Assembly (NCBI RefSeq): GCF_000297495.1
Contig: NZ_ALWX01000022.1
Coordinates: 62,001 to 126,000 of the forward strand
Length of the DNA: 64,000 bases
Direction: 5' to 3'
From: Janibacter hoylei PVAS-1
GTDB taxonomy: Bacteria; Actinomycetota; Actinomycetes; Actinomycetales; Dermatophilaceae
Shown here one piece after another: positions 1-9,996 of the stretch. Both the position numbers and the translations under genes were made by a program. Numbering within the stretch: the stretch's first letter is position 1; each line of letters begins with the position of its first letter. The notes below the pieces were generated by a model. That model worked only from the letters and a program-made list of their open reading frames with translations, was not told where the DNA came from and made no database searches.

Positions 1-228
1 CTCGACCGCTGCCCGCCGGAGCTGGCCGGTGACATCCTCCAGCGCGGCATCACCCTCACCGGGGGCGGCGCCCTGCTGCGCGGCATCGACGCCCGCCTGC
101 GCCACGAGCTCGGTGTGCCGGTGACCGTGGCCGAGACACCTCTGCGGGCCGTCGTGCGCGGCGCGGGCCGGTGCGTCGACGACTTCGCCGCCCTGCAGCC
201 CGTGCTCGTCGACGGTCATCGCTTCTGA
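1..228 (+). CDS. mreB: MreB, C-terminal part
   Basis: Open at the window edge, so only the last 75 residues are present. The actin-like ATPase MreB polymerises under the membrane and guides lateral wall synthesis. The visible part contains the nucleotide-binding loop motif ITLTGGGALLRGID, characteristic of the C-terminal subdomain of MreB. The stop TGA overlaps the ATG of mreC by one base (TGATG), so the two are translationally coupled in an mreBCD-pbp2 operon. The rest of the gene lies outside the window. Confidence 0.9.
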   Translation, partial: LDRCPPELAGDILQRGITLTGGGALLRGIDARLRHELGVPVTVAETPLRAVVRGAGRCVDDFAALQPVLVDGHRF

Positions 229-999
229 TGCGTCGCCGAGTCCTGCCGGTGCTGCTGGTGCTCACGGCCCTCGTGCTCCTGGCCGACCTCGCGGGGGGCG
301 CCCCTCGGGCCGCTGCGCGGCGTCGGAGACCAGGTGCTCGGGCCGGTCGAGCGCCTCGTCGCGCCGGGGCCGGACGAGACCGACCGGCTCGAGCAGGACA
401 ACCTGCGCCTCGACGAGCAGGTACGCCGCCTCGAGGACCGCGAGGGCGTGGGCGACGAGCTCGAGCGCCTCGACCCCGACCTCGAGTCCGTCACGGCCCG
501 AGTCGTCGCCCTCGACCGCGCGGGCGCCTCCGGCCCCGAGCGGGTCACCGTCGACGTCGGCCGGCGCGACGGTGTGCGCGCCGACAGCGCGGTCATCGCC
601 CCGGATGGTCTCGTCGGTCGCGTCGTGTCCGTGGGGGAGTGGACGAGCGACGTCGAGGTCATCGGTGCCGACTCCTCCGTCGGCGTCCGCACGGGCGCGA
701 AGGGGGTCATCGGCACCCTGTCGGGGTCGCACCCCACGACGACCCACGCCGCGGACGAGCTCGTCATCACCCAGCTGACCCGGGACCGGGCCCGCGAGGG
801 CGACGAGGTCGTCACCCTCGGCAGCCCCGGCCAGCGGCCCTACCCGCCGGGTGTCCCGGTCGGCACGGTGACCCGGGTGGAACGGGCCCCCGGCCAGCTG
901 ACCGACACGGCCGTCGTCGAGCCCGCCGTCGACCTGGCGACCGTCGACGTCGTCGCCGTCGTCACCGGACCCGGGCGAGCCGCGGGCGGCTCGTCGTGA
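228..999 (+). CDS. mreC: MreC, rod-shape protein (frameshifted in this sequence)
   Basis: MreC is a membrane-anchored periplasmic-side scaffold linking MreB, MreD and PBP2. The ATG at 228 starts an N-terminal membrane helix (LPVLLVLTALVLLADLAGG). The remainder (coiled coil DRLEQDNLRLDEQVRRLED, then the beta-rich MreC domain ending near 999) is read in the next frame. The switch is at the six-G run 293-298. Removing one G gives a continuous protein of about 256 residues (DLAGG-GPLGPLRGVGDQVLGPVERL). Homologues need both parts, so I read this as one gene with a probable single-base error rather than a pseudogene. The stop overlaps the mreD start. Confidence 0.85.
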
Positions 1000-1484
1000 C
1001 CGGTCTGCGGTGGCCGGTGCGTCTGGTCCTGCTGGCCCTGGCGCTCGTCGCCGTGCTCGCCCTGGGCGCGCGCGGCGTCGTCACCCCACCCGACCTCGTC
1101 GTCCTCGTCGTCGTCGGCGTCGCCCTCGCCGCGGGCTCGGGAGCCGGTGCGCTCACCGGCCTCGTCGGCGGGTGGCTCGTGGATCTCGCGCCACCCGTCG
1201 GGGTCCCCCTCGGTCTCTCCGCCCTCGGGTACGCGGCGGCCGGGTGGCTCGCCGGCTACGCGCACCGTCGTGCCGGGCACCCCTGGTGGTGGTCCCTGCC
1301 GGTCGTCGTCGGCGCCTGCCTCGTCACCCGTGCCGCGCCGGCGCTCGTCGACCTCGGCAGCGCGCGCCCGGTCGCCTGGGGCGCCCTCGCCTGGCAGGTC
1401 ATCGCCACCGCGACGATCGGCCTGGTCCTCGTGACCCTCGTCGAGCGCGTCGAGGCCACCCTCGTGCAGCGGCGGTGGGCATGA
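996..1484 (+). CDS. mreD: MreD, rod-shape membrane protein
   Basis: A 162-residue, very hydrophobic protein with about five membrane segments, starting at GTG 996, which overlaps the mreC stop (GTGA). MreD is an integral membrane component of the elongasome. Identification rests on size, topology and position between mreC and PBP2. The individual sequence is poorly conserved in this family, as is normal. Its stop overlaps the PBP2 start codon (ATGA), indicating translational coupling. Confidence 0.85.
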   Translation: MTGLRWPVRLVLLALALVAVLALGARGVVTPPDLVVLVVVGVALAAGSGAGALTGLVGGWLVDLAPPVGVPLGLSALGYAAAGWLAGYAHRRAGHPWWWSLPVVVGACLVTRAAPALVDLGSARPVAWGALAWQVIATATIGLVLVTLVERVEATLVQRRWA

Positions 1485-3449
1485 AGCCTCGCGCCCCGCG
1501 GATGCAGGCGCGGATGCTCGCCTCCCTCGCCGTGCTCACCCTGCTCGCCGGTGTCCTCATCGGTCGCCTCGGTCAGCTGCAGCTGACCGACCACCCGGCA
1601 GGCGCCGACGGCGCGAGCGGTCCCGGCACCTCCCGCGTCACCCTGCCGGCCCTGCGCGGCCGCATCCTCGACCGCGAGGGTCGGCCGCTCGTCGACAATG
1701 CGGTGCGCACCGACGTGACGATCGACCGACGCGCTCTGGCCGACGCCGACGACGGTGGCCGAGCCACGGTGCGCCGCCTCGCGCAGGCGCTGGACCTCCC
1801 CTTCGACCGCATGTGGGGCCGCACGACCCTGTGCGGTGCGCCCGGAGCCGCCGACCCGCCGGACTGCTGGGCCGGCTCCGCCCTCGTGCCCGTGCCGCTC
1901 GCCGTCGACGTCGACCCGCAGGCCGCGGCGACGCTCACCGAGCGACCGGAGCTCTACCCGGGCGTCACCGTGACCAACCAGCCGGTGCGGGCCTACCCCC
2001 GCGCGGCCGGCGGTGGCGCTCCGCAGACGACCGGCTACCTCACCCGGTCGGAGGGGGACGACGGTGGTCTCGTCGGCGCCGCCGGCCTGGAGCTGCAGTA
2101 CGACGAGCTGCTCCGAGGCACCCCGGGCCACAGCGACGTGCGCGTCGACGCCCGTGGCGTGCCGGTCGAGGAGACCGACCGGGAGGAGCCGGTCGCGGGC
2201 TCCGACCTCGTGACGACCCTCGACCTCGACGTGCAGCGCACGACCGAGCGGGCCCTCGCCGACGGGGTGGCCGATGCCCGCGACCGGGGCCACCGCGCCG
2301 ACACCGCGGCCGCGGTCGCCCTCGACCTGCGTGACGGCGGGGTCGTCGCCTCGGCGAGCGTGCCCACCTACGACCCCTCGGTCTGGTCCCAGGGGGTGAC
2401 CCAGACCCAGTACGACCGGCTGACGTCGGGGGAGGGCAGCCCGCTCATCGACCGGGTCACCGGGGTGGCGCAGCCGCCGGCCTCGACCTTCAAGGCGGTG
2501 ACGCTGCCCGGCGCGGTCGCCGCCGGCACCGACCTCGACGACGAGGTCAACTGCTCGTCGTCGTACCGCACCGGGGGGGCGGACCTTCAACAACTTCGAG
2601 TCACGGGCCTACGGCATGATCAGCTGGCGCGAGGCGATCAAGGTCTCGTGCGACACGGTCTTCTACCGGGTCGCCGACCGGGTCTGGCGCGACCAGGGCG
2701 GTCTCTCGGGCGACGACGCCGGCGACCCCCTGATCAGCACCGCCCGCGACCTCGGGCTCGGCGCCCCGACCGGCATCGACCTGCCGGCGGAGTCCAGCGG
2801 CCGCATCCCCGACCGGGAGTGGAAGCGCGAGTGGTGGCGCACGACGAAGGACGCCTCCTGCCGCGCTGCGAAGCGCGGCCACCCCGAGGTCGAGGACCGC
2901 ACCGAGCGGGCCTACCTGACCGCCCTCGAGCGGGACAACTGCCGCAGCGGCTACCAGTTCCGCCCCGGCGACGAGGTCAACCTGTCGATCGGGCAGGGCG
3001 ACGTCACTGCCACGCTGCTGCAGATGGCCCGGGTCTACGGCACGATCGCCACCGGTGGCACCGAGCCGAGCCCCCACCTCGGTCGGGCGACGATCGCCCC
3101 CGACGGCCGGCGCACCCGGCTCGACGCGCCCGCGACGCGCGAGGTCGACCTGCCGGGGGAGTCCGGCAGCCTGCTGCGCACCGCCCTCGGCGACGTCGTG
3201 GACCGGCCCGGCGGCACCGCCCGGTCGGCCTTCGCCGGCTTCCCGCTGCGGCAGTGGCCGGTCGCCGGCAAGACCGGGACGGCCGAAGTCTACGGCAAGG
3301 AGGACACGGCGTGGTTCGTCTCGTACGCGCCGACGACTCGGCCCCGCTACGTCGTCGCGGTCGTCGTCTCCCAGGGCGGCACGGGCGGCGGGACGGCCGC
3401 GCCGATCGCCCGCGCGATCCACGAGGACCTCGCGGGCGTCGACGACTGA
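1481..3449 (+). CDS. mrdA: Penicillin-binding protein 2, class B transpeptidase (frameshifted)
   Basis: Peptidoglycan DD-transpeptidase of the elongation complex. An N-terminal membrane anchor (ASLAVLTLLAGVLIGRL) precedes the dimerisation domain (RGRILDREGRPLVDN). The catalytic domain has S-T-F-K at about residues 335-338, S-C-D in the SxN position near 389 (a variant seen in actinobacterial class B enzymes) and K-T-G at about 597. The frame changes at the seven-G run 2573-2579. Deleting one G joins SYRTGGRTFNNFES and gives about 655 residues. As elongation PBPs are normally indispensable in rods, a sequence error is likelier than a real mutation. It is the last gene of the mre operon and converges with the next gene. 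Confidence 0.88.
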
Positions 3450-3450
3450 C

Positions 3451-3810
3451 TCAGCAGCAGCGCGTGCCCGGGTTGCGCTCCTGCCAGGCGTAGTGCTCCC
3501 GCCAGAAGTCCGCGCGCGACGGCACCGGCCGGTCAGGGTGGACCCGCCGGAGGTGCTCGACGTACCGCTCGTAGCGGTCGGCCCCGGTCACCCCGGACAC
3601 GAAGCGGCCCATCCGCCGCACGACGTCGAAGGGAGTGCCCGTCGCCGCGGTCACCCGCGCGGCCGCGATGAGGGCGAAGACGAGCTTCTCCCTTCCCGTC
3701 ACGAGGTGCGGTGCCCGGACGGCGACCGGAGGTCGGTCGGGGTCGGTGCGGACCCGCTCGACGCCGTCGCGCTCCTCGACGAGGGGTCCCGTCTCGACGT
3801 GCTCGGTCAT
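3451..3810 (-). CDS. YbdD/YjiX-family (DUF466) protein
   Basis: A 119-residue protein. Its second half matches the small YbdD/YjiX family, which usually accompanies CstA-type peptide/pyruvate carriers: YERYVEHLRRVHPDRPVPS, a conserved FWREHY and the terminal cysteine pair RCC. The family is normally about 65 residues, so the first 45 residues are an extension. An internal GTG could give a shorter form, but the start at 3810 has a good GAGGAG site 7 bases upstream. No cstA gene is next to it here. Function is unknown; a partner role in carbon-starvation uptake is inference. Confidence 0.7.
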   Translation of the reverse strand: MTEHVETGPLVEERDGVERVRTDPDRPPVAVRAPHLVTGREKLVFALIAAARVTAATGTPFDVVRRMGRFVSGVTGADRYERYVEHLRRVHPDRPVPSRADFWREHYAWQERNPGTRCC

Positions 3811-3873
3811 GTGACTCCTCGGCTCACCGCGATGTGATCTGGACTACGTGTCGGAACCTGACCGACCAGTGGC

Positions 3874-3879
3874 TAGGCT
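3874..3879 (+). promoter_or_regulatory. -10 element of lpdA, leaderless
   Basis: TAGGCT lies 7 bases before the lpdA ATG. Transcription would start at or beside the start codon, and no Shine-Dalgarno sequence is visible. No convincing -35 box is seen. Confidence 0.55.
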
Positions 3880-3886
3880 GTCGGAC

Positions 3887-5285
3887 ATGGCTGATTTCGA
3901 CGTCGTTGTGCTCGGTGCTGGACCCGGTGGCTATGTGGCGGCGATCCGCGCCGCGCAGCTCGGCCACAAGGTCGCGGTGATCGAGAAGAAGTACTGGGGC
4001 GGTGTCTGCCTCAACGTGGGCTGCATCCCGAGCAAGGCGCTCATCAAGAACGCCGAGCTGGCGCACACCCTGACCCATGACAAGAAGAAGTTCGGCATCG
4101 AGGGCGACGCCACGATGTCCTTCGGCCCGACGCACGCCCGCTCCCGCCAGGTGAGCGCTGGCATCGTCAAGGGCGTCCACTTCCTCATGAAGAAGAACAA
4201 GATCACCGAGATCGACGGCTGGGGCACGATCACCTCCGCCAACACCGTCGACGTGGCGCTCAACGACGGCGAGACCAAGACGGTCTCCTTCGACAAGCTG
4301 ATCATCGCCGCCGGCGCGACCACCCGCATGCTCCCGGGCGTCGAGGTGAGCAAGAACGTCGTCACCTACGAGGAGCAGATCCTCGGCGACAACCTGCCCG
4401 GCTCGATCATCATCGCCGGCTCCGGCGCCATCGGCGTCGAGTTCGCCTACGTGCTCAAGAACTTCGGCGTCGACGTCACCATCGTCGAGTTCCTCGACCG
4501 GATGGTCCCGACCGAGGACGCCGACGTGTCCAAGGAGCTGGCCAAGCACTACAAGAAGCTCGGCGTCAAGGTCATGACGAGCACCAAGGTCGAGTCCGTC
4601 GAGGACACCGGCTCCGGCGTCAAGGTCACCGTCACCCCGGCGAAGGGGGGGCGACGCCCAGGTCCTCGAGGCCGACCGCCTCCTGTCCGCCATCGGCTTC
4701 GCCCCGCGCACCCAGGGCTACGGCCTGGAGTCGATCGGGGTCGAGCTCACCGAGCGCGGCGCCATCGCGATCGACGAGTACTGCCGCACCAACGTCGACA
4801 ACGTCTACGCCATCGGTGACTGCACCGCGAAGATGATGCTCGCCCACGTCGCCGAGGCCCAGGGCGTCGTCGCCGCGGAGCACATGAGCGGTGCCGAGAC
4901 CATGCCGGTCGACTACGACTTCATCCCGCGCGCGACCTACTGCCACCCGCAGATCGGCTCCTTCGGCTACTCCGAGGAGCAGGCGAAGGACAAGGGCTTC
5001 GACGTCAAGACCGCGACCTTCCCCTTCACCGCCAACGGCAAGGCCATGGGTCTGGGCGACGCGGTGGGCTTCGTCAAGGTCGTCGCCGACGCGGAGCACA
5101 ACGAGATCATCGGCGCCCACATGATCGGCCCCGACGTCACCGAGCTGCTCCCGGTCCTCACCCTCGCGCAGAAGTGGGACCTCACCGCCGACGAGGTCGC
5201 CCGCAACGTCTTCGCGCACCCGACGCTGTCCGAGGCGGTCAAGGAGGCCGTCGAGGGCATCGCCGGCCACATGATCAACTTCTGA
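3887..5285 (+). CDS. lpdA: Dihydrolipoyl dehydrogenase (frameshifted)
   Basis: The FAD-dependent E3 subunit of 2-oxoacid dehydrogenase complexes, which reoxidises dihydrolipoamide with NAD+. Visible are the FAD-binding GAGPGGY near residue 12, the redox-active disulphide C41-x4-C46 ([13 protein letters not shown]), the NAD-binding [11 protein letters not shown], the second FAD motif NVYAIGDCT and the catalytic HPTLSE near the C-terminus. The frame is broken at the seven-G run 4645-4651. Removing one G restores [16 protein letters not shown] and a 465-residue protein, the normal length. It stands alone, with a leaderless-type promoter. Confidence 0.92.
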
Positions 5286-5415
5286 TTAGGGACGAAGGGG
5301 AGGCCGCTGCTAACCTTCAACGGTTGCCGTGAGAATCGGCCGCGGATCCACAGAGCCCCGGTGAACCAGCCCGGGCGCGCCGCGCAACGAACCAAGAATG
5401 GAGCAGTGTCGCAGC

Positions 5416-5685
5416 ATGCCGCTGACCGCTGAAGTCAAGAAGCAGATCATGGCCGAGTACGGCACCGTCGAGGGCGACACCGGCTCCCCGGAGGTCCAGG
5501 TCGCGCTCCTCACCCAGCGCATCAAGGACCTCACCGAGCACGCTCGTGAGCACAAGCACGACCACCACAGCCGTCGTGGTCTGCTGCTCCTCGTCGGCAA
5601 GCGCCGTCGGCTCCTCCGCTACCTGGAGAGCACCGACATCGAGCGCTACCGTGCGCTGATCAAGCGCCTCGGCCTTCGCCGATAA
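5416..5685 (+). CDS. rpsO: 30S ribosomal protein S15
   Basis: 89 residues, exactly the standard S15 length, with the conserved [14 protein letters not shown], the [19 protein letters not shown] block and [12 protein letters not shown]. It binds the central domain of 16S rRNA. An upstream TAACCT at 5311-5316 could be the -10 box, giving a leader of about 95 bases. It is followed by pnp after a hairpin, the usual rpsO-pnp arrangement. Confidence 0.97.
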   Translation: MPLTAEVKKQIMAEYGTVEGDTGSPEVQVALLTQRIKDLTEHAREHKHDHHSRRGLLLLVGKRRRLLRYLESTDIERYRALIKRLGLRR

Positions 5686-5692
5686 TAGCTTC

Positions 5693-5733
5693 GTGAAGAG
5701 CGGTTCCCGTCCCTGGGGGCCGCTTCTTCGCGT
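5693..5733 (+). promoter_or_regulatory. rpsO-pnp intergenic hairpin
   Basis: The arms GAAGAGCGG and CCGCTTCTTC flank a G/C-rich loop just after the rpsO stop. In Streptomyces the rpsO-pnp spacer hairpin is a processing site for RNase III and pnp autoregulation. The same role here is inference. There is no U-tract, so it may attenuate rather than terminate. Confidence 0.5.
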
Positions 5734-5853
5734 ATCCGGGGGGATCCTCCCTCCGGCACAACTGAAGAGTGACAACCGAAGATCGTCCAGACCGAAGACC
5801 TGACCGGGGCACAACGACGATGCTCCCGGTAGTAGAGAGAAAAGGAGGACCCG

Positions 5854-8280
5854 ATGGAGGGTCCTGAGATCCAGTTCGCCGAGGCCACGATCGACAACGG
5901 CCAGTTCGGCACCCGCACCATCCGGTTCGAGACCGGCCGCCTCGCCAAGCAGGCCGGCGGCGCCGTCGCCGCCTACCTCGACGGCGAGACCATGCTCCTG
6001 TCGACCACGACGGCCGGCAAGACCCCCAAGGACCACTTCGACTTCTTCCCGCTGACGGTGGACGTGGAGGAGCGCATGTATGCCGCGGGTCGCATCCCCG
6101 GCAGCTTCTTCCGCCGTGAGGGCCGTCCCAGCACGGACGCCATCCTCACCTGCCGGCTCATCGACCGCCCGCTGCGCCCGACCTTCCGCAAGGGTCTGCG
6201 CAACGAGGTCCAGGTCGTCATCTCGGTGCTGTCGGTCCACCCCGACCACCAGTACGACGTGCTCGCGATCAACGCCGCGTCGGCGTCGACCCAGATCTCC
6301 GGGCTGCCCTTCTCGGGCCCGATCGGTGCCGTCCGCGTCTCGCTCATCGACGGCCAGTGGGTCGCCTTCCCGAATTTCAGCGACATCGAGCGCTCGACCT
6401 TCGACATGGTCGTCGCCGGCCGCGTTGTCGACGGCGGTGACGTCGCGATCATGATGGTCGAGGCCGAGTCCACCGAGTCGACCTGGGACCTCGTGAAGAC
6501 CCAGGGCAAGACCGCCCCGACCGAAGAGGTCGTCGCCGAGGGCCTCGAGGCCTCCAAGCAGTTCATCAAGACGCTCTGCGACGCGCAGGCCGACCTGGCT
6601 GCCAAGGCCGCCAAGCCGGTCCAGGAGTTCCCGATCTTCCTCGACTACGAGGACGACGCCTACGCCGCCGTCGAGGCCGCCACCTCCGGTGACCTCGCCA
6701 CCGCGCTGACCATCGCCGGCAAGCAGGAGCGCGAGTCGCGCCTCGACGAGATCAAGGACGCCATGAAGGCCTCCCTCGCCGGGACCGAGGAGGCTCCCGG
6801 TGAGTTCTTCGGCCGTGACAAGGAGCTGTCCGCGGCCTTCCGCTCCGTGCAGAAGGCGCAGGTCCGCCAGCGCATCCTGCGCGACAAGGTCCGCATCGAC
6901 GGCCGTGGCCTCGCCGACATCCGCGCCCTGGGCGCCGAGGTCGAGGTCCTGCCGCGCGTGCACGGCTCGGCGCTCTTCGAGCGCGGCGAGACCCAGATCA
7001 TGGGTGTCACCACGCTCAACATGCTCAAGATGGAGCAGCAGATCGACTCGCTGAGCCCGGTCACGCGCAAGCGCTACATGCACAACTACAACTTCCCGCC
7101 CTACTCGACCGGTGAGACCGGCCGCGTGGGCAGCCCGAAGCGCCGCGAGATCGGCCACGGTGCGCTCGCCGAGCGTGCGCTCCTGCCGGTGCTGCCCTCC
7201 CGCGAGGAGTTCCCGTACGCGATCCGTCAGGTCTCCGAGGCCCTCGGGTCCAACGGCTCGACCTCGATGGGCTCCGTGTGCGCCTCGACGATGTCGCTGC
7301 TCAACGCCGGTGTGCCGCTGCGCGCCGCCGTCGCCGGCATCGCGATGGGTCTGGTCTCCGACGAGGTCGACGGTGAGACCCGCTACGCGGCGATGACCGA
7401 TATCCTCGGCGCCGAGGACGCCTTCGGCGACATGGACTTCAAGGTCGCCGGTACCCGCGAGTTCGTCACCGCGATCCAGCTCGACACCAAGCTCGACGGC
7501 ATCCCCGCCTCGGTCCTGGCCGGCGCGCTGACCCAGGCTCGTGACGCGCGGATGCACATCCTCGACGTCATGAACGAGGCCATCGACGCCCCGGACGAGA
7601 TGGCTCCGACCGCTCCGCGGATCATCACGGTCAACGTGCCCGTCGACAAGATCGGCGAGGTCATCGGCCCGAAGGGCAAGATGATCAAGCAGATCCAGGA
7701 GGACACCGGCGCCGACATCAGCATCGAGGACGACGGCACCGTCTTCATCGGTGCGGTCGACGGCCCGTCCGCCGACGCCGCGCGCAACGCGATCAACGCG
7801 ATCGCCAACCCGCAGATGCCCGAGGTCGGCGAGCGCTTCCTCGGCACCGTCGTCAAGACCACGACCTTCGGCGCCTTCATCTCGCTGACGCCGGGCAAGG
7901 ACGGCCTGCTGCACATCTCCGAGGTGCGCAAGCTCGTCGGTGGCAAGCGGATCGACGCCGTCGAGGACGTCGTCGCCATCGGCCAGAAGGTCCAGGTCGA
8001 GCTCAAGGAGATCGACCCCCGCGGCAAGCTGAGCCTCGCCGCCGTCCTCACCCCCGAGCAGGAGGCCGCCCTGGCCGCCGACTCGAAGGGCGATGACGAG
8101 GGTGGTCGTGGCGGTCGCCGTGAGGGCGGTCGTGAGGGTGGCCGCGAGGGCGGTCGCGACGGTGGTCGTGAGGGTGGCCGCGAGGGCGGTCGCCGTCGTC
8201 GCCGCCGCGGCGACAACGACTCCGCGGACTCCGGCGAGGGCTCCGGCTCCGACGAGTCGGGCGACGCGCAGGACGACTGA
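5854..8280 (+). CDS. pnp: Polynucleotide phosphorylase / guanosine pentaphosphate synthetase
   Basis: An 808-residue 3'-5' phosphorolytic exoribonuclease. The ATG follows an AAAGGAGGA ribosome-binding site. Two RNase PH domains are visible (first with [14 protein letters not shown]; second with the active-site region [11 protein letters not shown] and [11 protein letters not shown]), then a KH domain ([16 protein letters not shown]) and an S1 domain ([30 protein letters not shown]). Actinobacterial members also make pppGpp. After the S1 domain comes an unusual tail: about seven GGR(E/D) units, an arginine run and an acidic end. It is in an operon with rpsO and ends at a strong hairpin. Confidence 0.96.
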   Translation: MEGPEIQFAEATIDNGQFGTRTIRFETGRLAKQAGGAVAAYLDGETMLLSTTTAGKTPKDHFDFFPLTVDVEERMYAAGRIPGSFFRREGRPSTDAILTCRLIDRPLRPTFRKGLRNEVQVVISVLSVHPDHQYDVLAINAASASTQISGLPFSGPIGAVRVSLIDGQWVAFPNFSDIERSTFDMVVAGRVVDGGDVAIMMVEAESTESTWDLVKTQGKTAPTEEVVAEGLEASKQFIKTLCDAQADLAAKAAKPVQEFPIFLDYEDDAYAAVEAATSGDLATALTIAGKQERESRLDEIKDAMKASLAGTEEAPGEFFGRDKELSAAFRSVQKAQVRQRILRDKVRIDGRGLADIRALGAEVEVLPRVHGSALFERGETQIMGVTTLNMLKMEQQIDSLSPVTRKRYMHNYNFPPYSTGETGRVGSPKRREIGHGALAERALLPVLPSREEFPYAIRQVSEALGSNGSTSMGSVCASTMSLLNAGVPLRAAVAGIAMGLVSDEVDGETRYAAMTDILGAEDAFGDMDFKVAGTREFVTAIQLDTKLDGIPASVLAGALTQARDARMHILDVMNEAIDAPDEMAPTAPRIITVNVPVDKIGEVIGPKGKMIKQIQEDTGADISIEDDGTVFIGAVDGPSADAARNAINAIANPQMPEVGERFLGTVVKTTTFGAFISLTPGKDGLLHISEVRKLVGGKRIDAVEDVVAIGQKVQVELKEIDPRGKLSLAAVLTPEQEAALAADSKGDDEGGRGGRREGGREGGREGGRDGGREGGREGGRRRRRRGDNDSADSGEGSGSDESGDAQDD
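8104..8192 (+). repeat. Tandem repeat encoding the GGRE tail of PNPase
   Basis: Twelve-base units of the type GGTCGTGAGGGT / GGCCGCGAGGGC are repeated about seven times, encoding [18 protein letters not shown] and so on. The reading frame is kept, so this is a low-complexity protein tail rather than a separate genetic element. Confidence 0.8.
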
Positions 8281-8296
8281 CCACTGGGGTCTCCGC

Positions 8297-8334
8297 AAGG
8301 GGGCCGGCTCTCCTCCGGGAGGGTCGGCCCCCTT
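8297..8334 (+). terminator. Terminator after pnp
   Basis: The stem AAGGGGGCCG...CGGCCCCCTT has a second inner pairing (CTC/GAG) and lies 17 bases after the pnp stop. It is rich in G/C and has only a short T-containing tail (TTCGTCGT). Confidence 0.7.
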
Positions 8335-8419
8335 CGTCGTGCCTGTGGACGGTCGACCGGCGAGCCGCGCGACCCTCTCCTACGGTGATCCGGACACACG
8401 CCACACACCAGGGGGAACC

Positions 8420-8560
8420 ATGAAGGCCGTGCGCCTGCTCATCGGGGTCATCGCACTCGTGCTCGTCGTCGTGGGGGCGATCCTCGTCCCGCACTCGGGC
8501 GCCCCGAGCGTCACCGGCAGCGAGGTCGAGCGCGTCCTCGACGTCCCGCCGTCCGGGTGA
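8420..8560 (+). CDS. Small membrane protein, unknown
   Basis: 46 residues: a basic start (MKAVR), one hydrophobic segment (LLIGVIALVLVVVGAILV) and a short hydrophilic tail, so a single-pass membrane peptide or a secreted small protein. A GGGGG-containing ribosome-binding site lies 5 bases before the ATG. It is bounded by two strong hairpins, so it is probably its own transcription unit. I do not recognise the family. Confidence 0.6.
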   Translation: MKAVRLLIGVIALVLVVVGAILVPHSGAPSVTGSEVERVLDVPPSG

Positions 8561-8577
8561 TGGGCGCAGGCATCATG

Positions 8578-8615
8578 AGGAAGCCCCCGGCACCGTGCGG
8601 TGTCGGGGGCTTCCT
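8578..8615 (+). terminator. Strong hairpin between convergent small genes
   Basis: The arms AGGAAGCCCCCG and CGGGGGCTTCCT pair perfectly, extended by CACC/GGTG around a 4-base loop. It lies between the 46-residue gene and the leftward 50-residue gene and can serve both directions. Confidence 0.8.
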
Positions 8616-8638
8616 GGTGCGGGGGAGCGGTGGCTCGG

Positions 8639-8791
8639 TCAGGCAGCGTGACGCGCGGTGCGACGGGTCTCGTCGATCCAGCGCATCTCCATGCGGGTCC
8701 GGCCGTCCTCTCCACGCACGGCGACCCAGGTGCAGGTCAGCTTCGGGGCGGGTCGAGTCGTCTCGGTCTTCTTGAGGGTGGTAACGGTCAT
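8639..8791 (-). CDS. 50-residue conserved-looking small protein
   Basis: Encodes MTVTTLKKTETTRPAPKLTC and continues through TWVAVRGEDGRTRMEMRWI to a basic end (TRRTARHAA). The ATG is preceded 8 bases upstream by a perfect AGGAGG, and a clear promoter with direct-repeat operators lies behind it, so it is very likely a real gene. No membrane segment. The basic, tryptophan-containing core suggests a compact nucleic-acid- or protein-binding peptide, but this is inference and I cannot name a function. Confidence 0.65.
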   Translation of the reverse strand: MTVTTLKKTETTRPAPKLTCTWVAVRGEDGRTRMEMRWIDETRRTARHAA

Positions 8792-8805
8792 TGCGGACAC
8801 CTCCT

Positions 8806-8858
8806 GTTCACTTTCTGTTCATGTACGACCCTAGCACCAAAGTGAACGGAAGGTGAAC
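8806..8858 (-). promoter_or_regulatory. Promoter with paired GTTCAC direct repeats
   Basis: Read leftward, -35 TTCACC (8857-8852) and -10 TAGGGT (8833-8828) are 18 bases apart. Two GTTCAC boxes exactly 11 bp apart overlap the -35 region (8858-8853 and 8847-8842). Two more boxes, again 11 bp apart and in the opposite orientation (8806-8811 and 8817-8822), cover the expected start site. The layout is that of an operator for a protein binding successive helical turns. Confidence 0.6.
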
Positions 8859-8893
8859 ACGCTGCCCGGTCGAGCGCGTGTCGCCCGGCTTCG

Positions 8894-9646
<753 letters not shown>

Positions 9647-9675
9647 CCGGGGCGTGTCCCGCGGCGTCGGCGCGG

Positions 9676-9996
9676 TCAGCCCCAGCCGAGGGCGCGCAGG
9701 CCCGCGGCCAGCGCGGCGGCGGCGAAGACGACGATGACGAAGTTGGCCCGCACCCACAGCAGCACGACGGCCAGCGCGACGGCGGCCAGACGGGCGTCGA
9801 CGACGATGCCGTCGTTGCCGCCGACGGTCTGCGTCACGAGCAGGCCGGCGAGCAGGGCGACCGGGAGCAGCCCGATGATCCGGGACCGGCGCCGACCGTC
9901 GACGAGGGACTCGGGCACGAGGTAGCCGACGTACTTCGTCACGAAGCCGAGCACGCACGCGGCGAGCACGCAGACCCACAGGCTGGTGGCGCTCAC
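9676..9996 (-). CDS. azlD: AzlD-family branched-chain amino acid exporter subunit
   Basis: 106 residues with about four hydrophobic segments, starting at a GTG that overlaps the azlC stop (GTGA). AzlD is the small partner of AzlC in export of branched-chain amino acids. The call rests on this pairing plus size and topology. It is the last gene of the leftward operon and converges with dapB across a 29-base gap without a visible terminator. Confidence 0.82.
   Translation of the reverse strand: MSATSLWVCVLAACVLGFVTKYVGYLVPESLVDGRRRSRIIGLLPVALLAGLLVTQTVGGNDGIVVDARLAAVALAVVLLWVRANFVIVVFAAAALAAGLRALGWG

Noticed and set aside
8104-8192. The pnp repeat as a CRISPR-like or mobile repeat
   Set aside because: Units are short, contiguous, in frame and encode a protein tail; there are no spacers and no cas genes.
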